Assembly (NCBI GenBank): GCA_947306745.1
Contig: CAMZHH010000006.1
Coordinates: 1 to 41,366, forward strand
Source of the DNA: an uncultured Candidatus Saccharibacteria bacterium
GTDB taxonomy: Bacteria > Patescibacteriota > Saccharimonadia > Saccharimonadales > Saccharimonadaceae
Direction: 5' to 3'
DNA: 41,366 nt
Shown: positions 39,652-41,366 of the stretch, piece by piece
How the letters are laid out: each line of letters starts with the position of its first letter
Position numbering within the stretch: the first letter of the stretch is position 1
Program-made: the position numbers and the translations under genes
Notes under the pieces: model-generated
What the model was told of the DNA's origin: nothing
The model's database searches: none
What the model saw: only the letters and a program-made list of their open reading frames with translations

Positions 39652-39679
39652 CCCCCGTGTAAGAGGGGCTATTTTTTAT
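39643..39679. terminator. Bidirectional terminator
   Basis: ATAGCCCC/GGGGCTAT stem flanked by AAAAA on one side and TTTTTT on the other, between two convergent genes. The minus-strand gene's stop lies within the T tract. Confidence 0.9.
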
Positions 39680-40788
39680 TCTTCCTTGTTTTCTTCTTGC
39701 TCAGTAGCGGACTCTTCTGAAGTATCTTCATCCGTTTCCGCATCGGCATTTGTGTCGATATCAATCGTAATCTTCTCTACAATCTTGCCTTCATCGCGCA
39801 TCTTCTGCATCAAATTACCAAACCACTTAAATTGAATCCAAATCGATTGATAGCTAACCGTAGTATCGGATTTAGCGGTAAGTTTGATGTAATAATAGCC
39901 ATCACCGTTCTTGGAATAAATTCGCTTCGATACGTCGCCCACATTCTCGAGTTTCACTGCTTCCGCCACGCGACCGTTATCGAGATTATCATAGCTAACG
40001 TCGGTCACTTCCTCAAAAGTAATTGATTTATCTTCCTTAAGTACGTCTGCCACAGCTTTAAAATCGTTATTATTAGCGGTAATTAATTCCTCTACCTTCT
40101 CTGCTTTCTTCGAGGCGTCTTTATCTAATTCAATTGATACTTTCTTGCGCGACAAAGATAGCATAATCAAACGACGGTATTCTTTAATACTCAAACCAAA
40201 ATTATCGCGTACAATACCCTCAAACGCCTCTTCGCTACGCAATTCGCCATCAATCGTACGATGTTCTTTAATTACGGCATCAATTTCTTCATCGGTAACT
40301 TCCTTACCAATTTCTTTGAGCTTCATCATCGCCACACTATATTCTTCGGCATCATTTAGAGCCTGGCGCATAAATTGCTTCTTCTGCGTTTGCGATTCTT
40401 CTGAATCATCGAATTCACCCTGCTGACGTTCAATCGAACGAATCGAGCTACGATACAACATTAGATAATCACTAAAACGCACGCTCACGCCGTCCGCATC
40501 AGCTACCGAAAGTGGAATTACGCGCGTAAAACGATACATCACTTCACTAGTGTTGTGTGCCTTATATAACTGCACCCAGCCCACAATCACAAATACAATA
40601 ATCGCAATCAGACCAATTGCAATCGCATTAATAATCAAACGATGCTTCGCATACTGAAATGGATACTTGAATTTTTTACCCTTTGCCAAAATTTCATCGC
40701 GGCTTTCCTCGATGTTTTGCTGAGTAATACTAGTACCTTTCGCTTTCTTCTCGCGCTTTTCTTTGATTTTTTCTGTAATTTTACTCAT
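39676..40788 (-). CDS. Membrane-anchored SurA-N-type foldase / peptidyl-prolyl isomerase-like protein
   Basis: 370 residues from ATG 40788 (8-bp ATGAGTAA overlap with the PH-domain gene; AAGG upstream). A Lys-rich cytoplasmic N-terminus (about 1-50), one membrane helix (about 53-73) and an outer domain follow. The SurA-N pattern is seen in QALNDAEEYSVAMMKLKEIG and VTDEEIDAVIKEH, with NFGLSIKEYRRLIMLSL. The region after ~235 sits where SurA/PrsA have a parvulin domain, but it is diverged (GDVSKRIYSKNGDGYYYIKL). An acidic Glu-rich tail ends it. Probably a chaperone for exported proteins. Confidence 0.8.
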   Translation of the reverse strand: MSKITEKIKEKREKKAKGTSITQQNIEESRDEILAKGKKFKYPFQYAKHRLIINAIAIGLIAIIVFVIVGWVQLYKAHNTSEVMYRFTRVIPLSVADADGVSVRFSDYLMLYRSSIRSIERQQGEFDDSEESQTQKKQFMRQALNDAEEYSVAMMKLKEIGKEVTDEEIDAVIKEHRTIDGELRSEEAFEGIVRDNFGLSIKEYRRLIMLSLSRKKVSIELDKDASKKAEKVEELITANNNDFKAVADVLKEDKSITFEEVTDVSYDNLDNGRVAEAVKLENVGDVSKRIYSKNGDGYYYIKLTAKSDTTVSYQSIWIQFKWFGNLMQKMRDEGKIVEKITIDIDTNADAETDEDTSEESATEQEENKEE

Positions 40789-41269
40789 GTGAACCTTTCC
40801 GTGCATTATGTACGGCGTCTTCTAATTCATTATACACTGTTTCAGGTTTGCTTACCGCGCTTAAGATTAAATCTCCTGCACCAGTCTGTACTAAAATCGT
40901 GCCGTAATTAAACATCGTCGCAAACATCCCGTGTACGCCAAAAGAGCTACTCTGAATCTTTTCCAAATCAAGATCCACCACGGTCTTCGTAAATATCCCC
41001 TTCTGGCGAACCTGGCGCAGGCGTTGATTCGTAATCATATAGTAACTAAAATGCCACAAGACTAGACTTTTTAGAAAACCGAGCAAACCAATTACACCAA
41101 TCCCGGCCCAGACAAAATAAATCTGGCTAATATTCGGCCAACCCAACACCGGCAAATAACCTAAACCCACCATCACTAGCATAAACACCAACCCCTTCCA
41201 AGCAGTCACGATATGACGGCGAAAAACGAAGATTACCTCTTCTCCACTACGCTGGCCTTCAAAATCCAT
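40781..41269 (-). CDS. bPH2-domain membrane protein (YdbS/YdbT-like)
   Basis: 162 residues from ATG 41269. The in-frame ATG at 41275 touches the -10 box and would not be transcribed. Two membrane helices (about 26-46 and 53-75), then a bacterial PH domain: YYMITNQRLRQVRQKGIFTK, VVDLDLEKIQSSSFGVHGM, YGTILVQTGAG. These small proteins are common in Patescibacteria; their ligand is unknown. Co-translated with the SurA-N gene. Confidence 0.85.
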   Translation of the reverse strand: MDFEGQRSGEEVIFVFRRHIVTAWKGLVFMLVMVGLGYLPVLGWPNISQIYFVWAGIGVIGLLGFLKSLVLWHFSYYMITNQRLRQVRQKGIFTKTVVDLDLEKIQSSSFGVHGMFATMFNYGTILVQTGAGDLILSAVSKPETVYNELEDAVHNARKGSHE

Positions 41270-41275
41270 AAGCAT

Positions 41276-41281
41276 ATTATA
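41276..41281 (-). promoter_or_regulatory. -10 box, leaderless promoter of the PH-domain/foldase operon
   Basis: TATAAT, 6 nt before ATG 41269 and 10 nt from the tRNA-Arg 3' end. Confidence 0.55.
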
Positions 41282-41290
41282 ACATCAAAA

Positions 41291-41366
41291 TGGTGACCCG
41301 GGTGCGAGTCGAACGCACAACCTCCTCCTTAGGACGGAGTTGCTCTATCCATTGAGCTACCAGGCC
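41291..41366 (-). tRNA. tRNA-Arg (CCU)
   Basis: 76 nt with encoded CCA, complete to the last base of the window. Acceptor GGCCTGG/CCGGGTC, D arm GCTC/GAGC, anticodon arm ACTCC-GTCCTAA-GGAGG with anticodon CCT (27-43 is A-G), T arm GTGCG-TTCGACT-CGCAC, discriminator A. Its promoter is outside the window. Confidence 0.93.

Noticed and set aside
1-41366. CRISPR array, insertion sequence or prophage
   Set aside because: No regularly spaced repeats, transposase, integrase or phage structural genes were found; the only long direct repeat is the 87-bp pair inside one gene.

Overview
The window looks like part of a reduced chromosome from a Patescibacteria/CPR bacterium, most likely Candidatus Saccharibacteria (TM7). 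This is inferred from several things together: compact, often overlapping genes; an rpsR-ssb-rpsF ribosomal cluster; a threonyl-tRNA synthetase without the TGS domain; a type IV prepilin; many small membrane-anchored proteins of unknown function; and promoters that lie almost on top of start codons. TGA is used as a true stop (for example in ATGA gene overlaps), so this is not a TGA-recoded SR1/Gracilibacteria genome. Six tRNA genes (Val-UAC, Ala-CGC, Thr-CGU, Asp-GUC, Gly-CCC, Arg-CCU) all encode their CCA ends.

Layout. 1-2.6 kb: rpsR (cut by the window edge), ssb and rpsF, then two orphan single-gene units. 2.6-7 kb: UvrD/PcrA-type helicase and three small membrane-anchored genes. 7-10.2 kb: thrS diverging from a DUF1704-type metallopeptidase. 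10.3-15.2 kb: tRNA-Val, type IV prepilin, a 58-residue membrane peptide, a histidine-phosphatase/APH-like kinase fusion, and a long acidic repeat protein. 15.3-19.5 kb: tRNA-Ala and a sortase-pilus locus with an FctA/Spy0128-like pilin, a SipA-like catalytically dead signal peptidase, a class B sortase and a frame-disrupted second surface protein. 19.7-21.6 kb: a processive-type GT2 glycosyltransferase with a small membrane partner. 23-26.6 kb: a Fur/Zur-type regulator with a perfect 7-1-7 operator, a metal ABC importer and a PlsC-like acyltransferase, in one overlapping unit. 26.6-31.5 kb, opposite strand: a tight operon of acyl-adenylating enzyme, acyl carrier protein, Sfp-type phosphopantetheinyl transferase, two GT8 glycosyltransferases and a second acyltransferase. 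31.6-36.3 kb: a nucleoside-deoxyribosyltransferase-like protein, a 958-residue STAND-type ATPase ending in two SpaA/Cna-B-like domains, and two membrane proteins. 36.4-41.4 kb: four tRNAs, a secreted beta-propeller-like protein, a SpoU/TrmH methyltransferase, a SurA-N foldase and a PH-domain membrane protein.

The cell-surface theme is strong: two kinds of pilus subunit, a glycosyltransferase system, and an acyl-activation/glycosylation/acyl-transfer operon that would suit an epibiont scavenging host acyl chains. The main candidates for new biology are the FctA-type pilus, the acyl-ACP-glycosyltransferase operon, and the STAND-SpaA/NDT pair. Gene expression has two styles. Many genes have a -10 box ending 6-12 nt before the start codon (leaderless or nearly so). 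A separate class of orphan genes has long leaders, strong Shine-Dalgarno sites and CCCGG-rich terminators.
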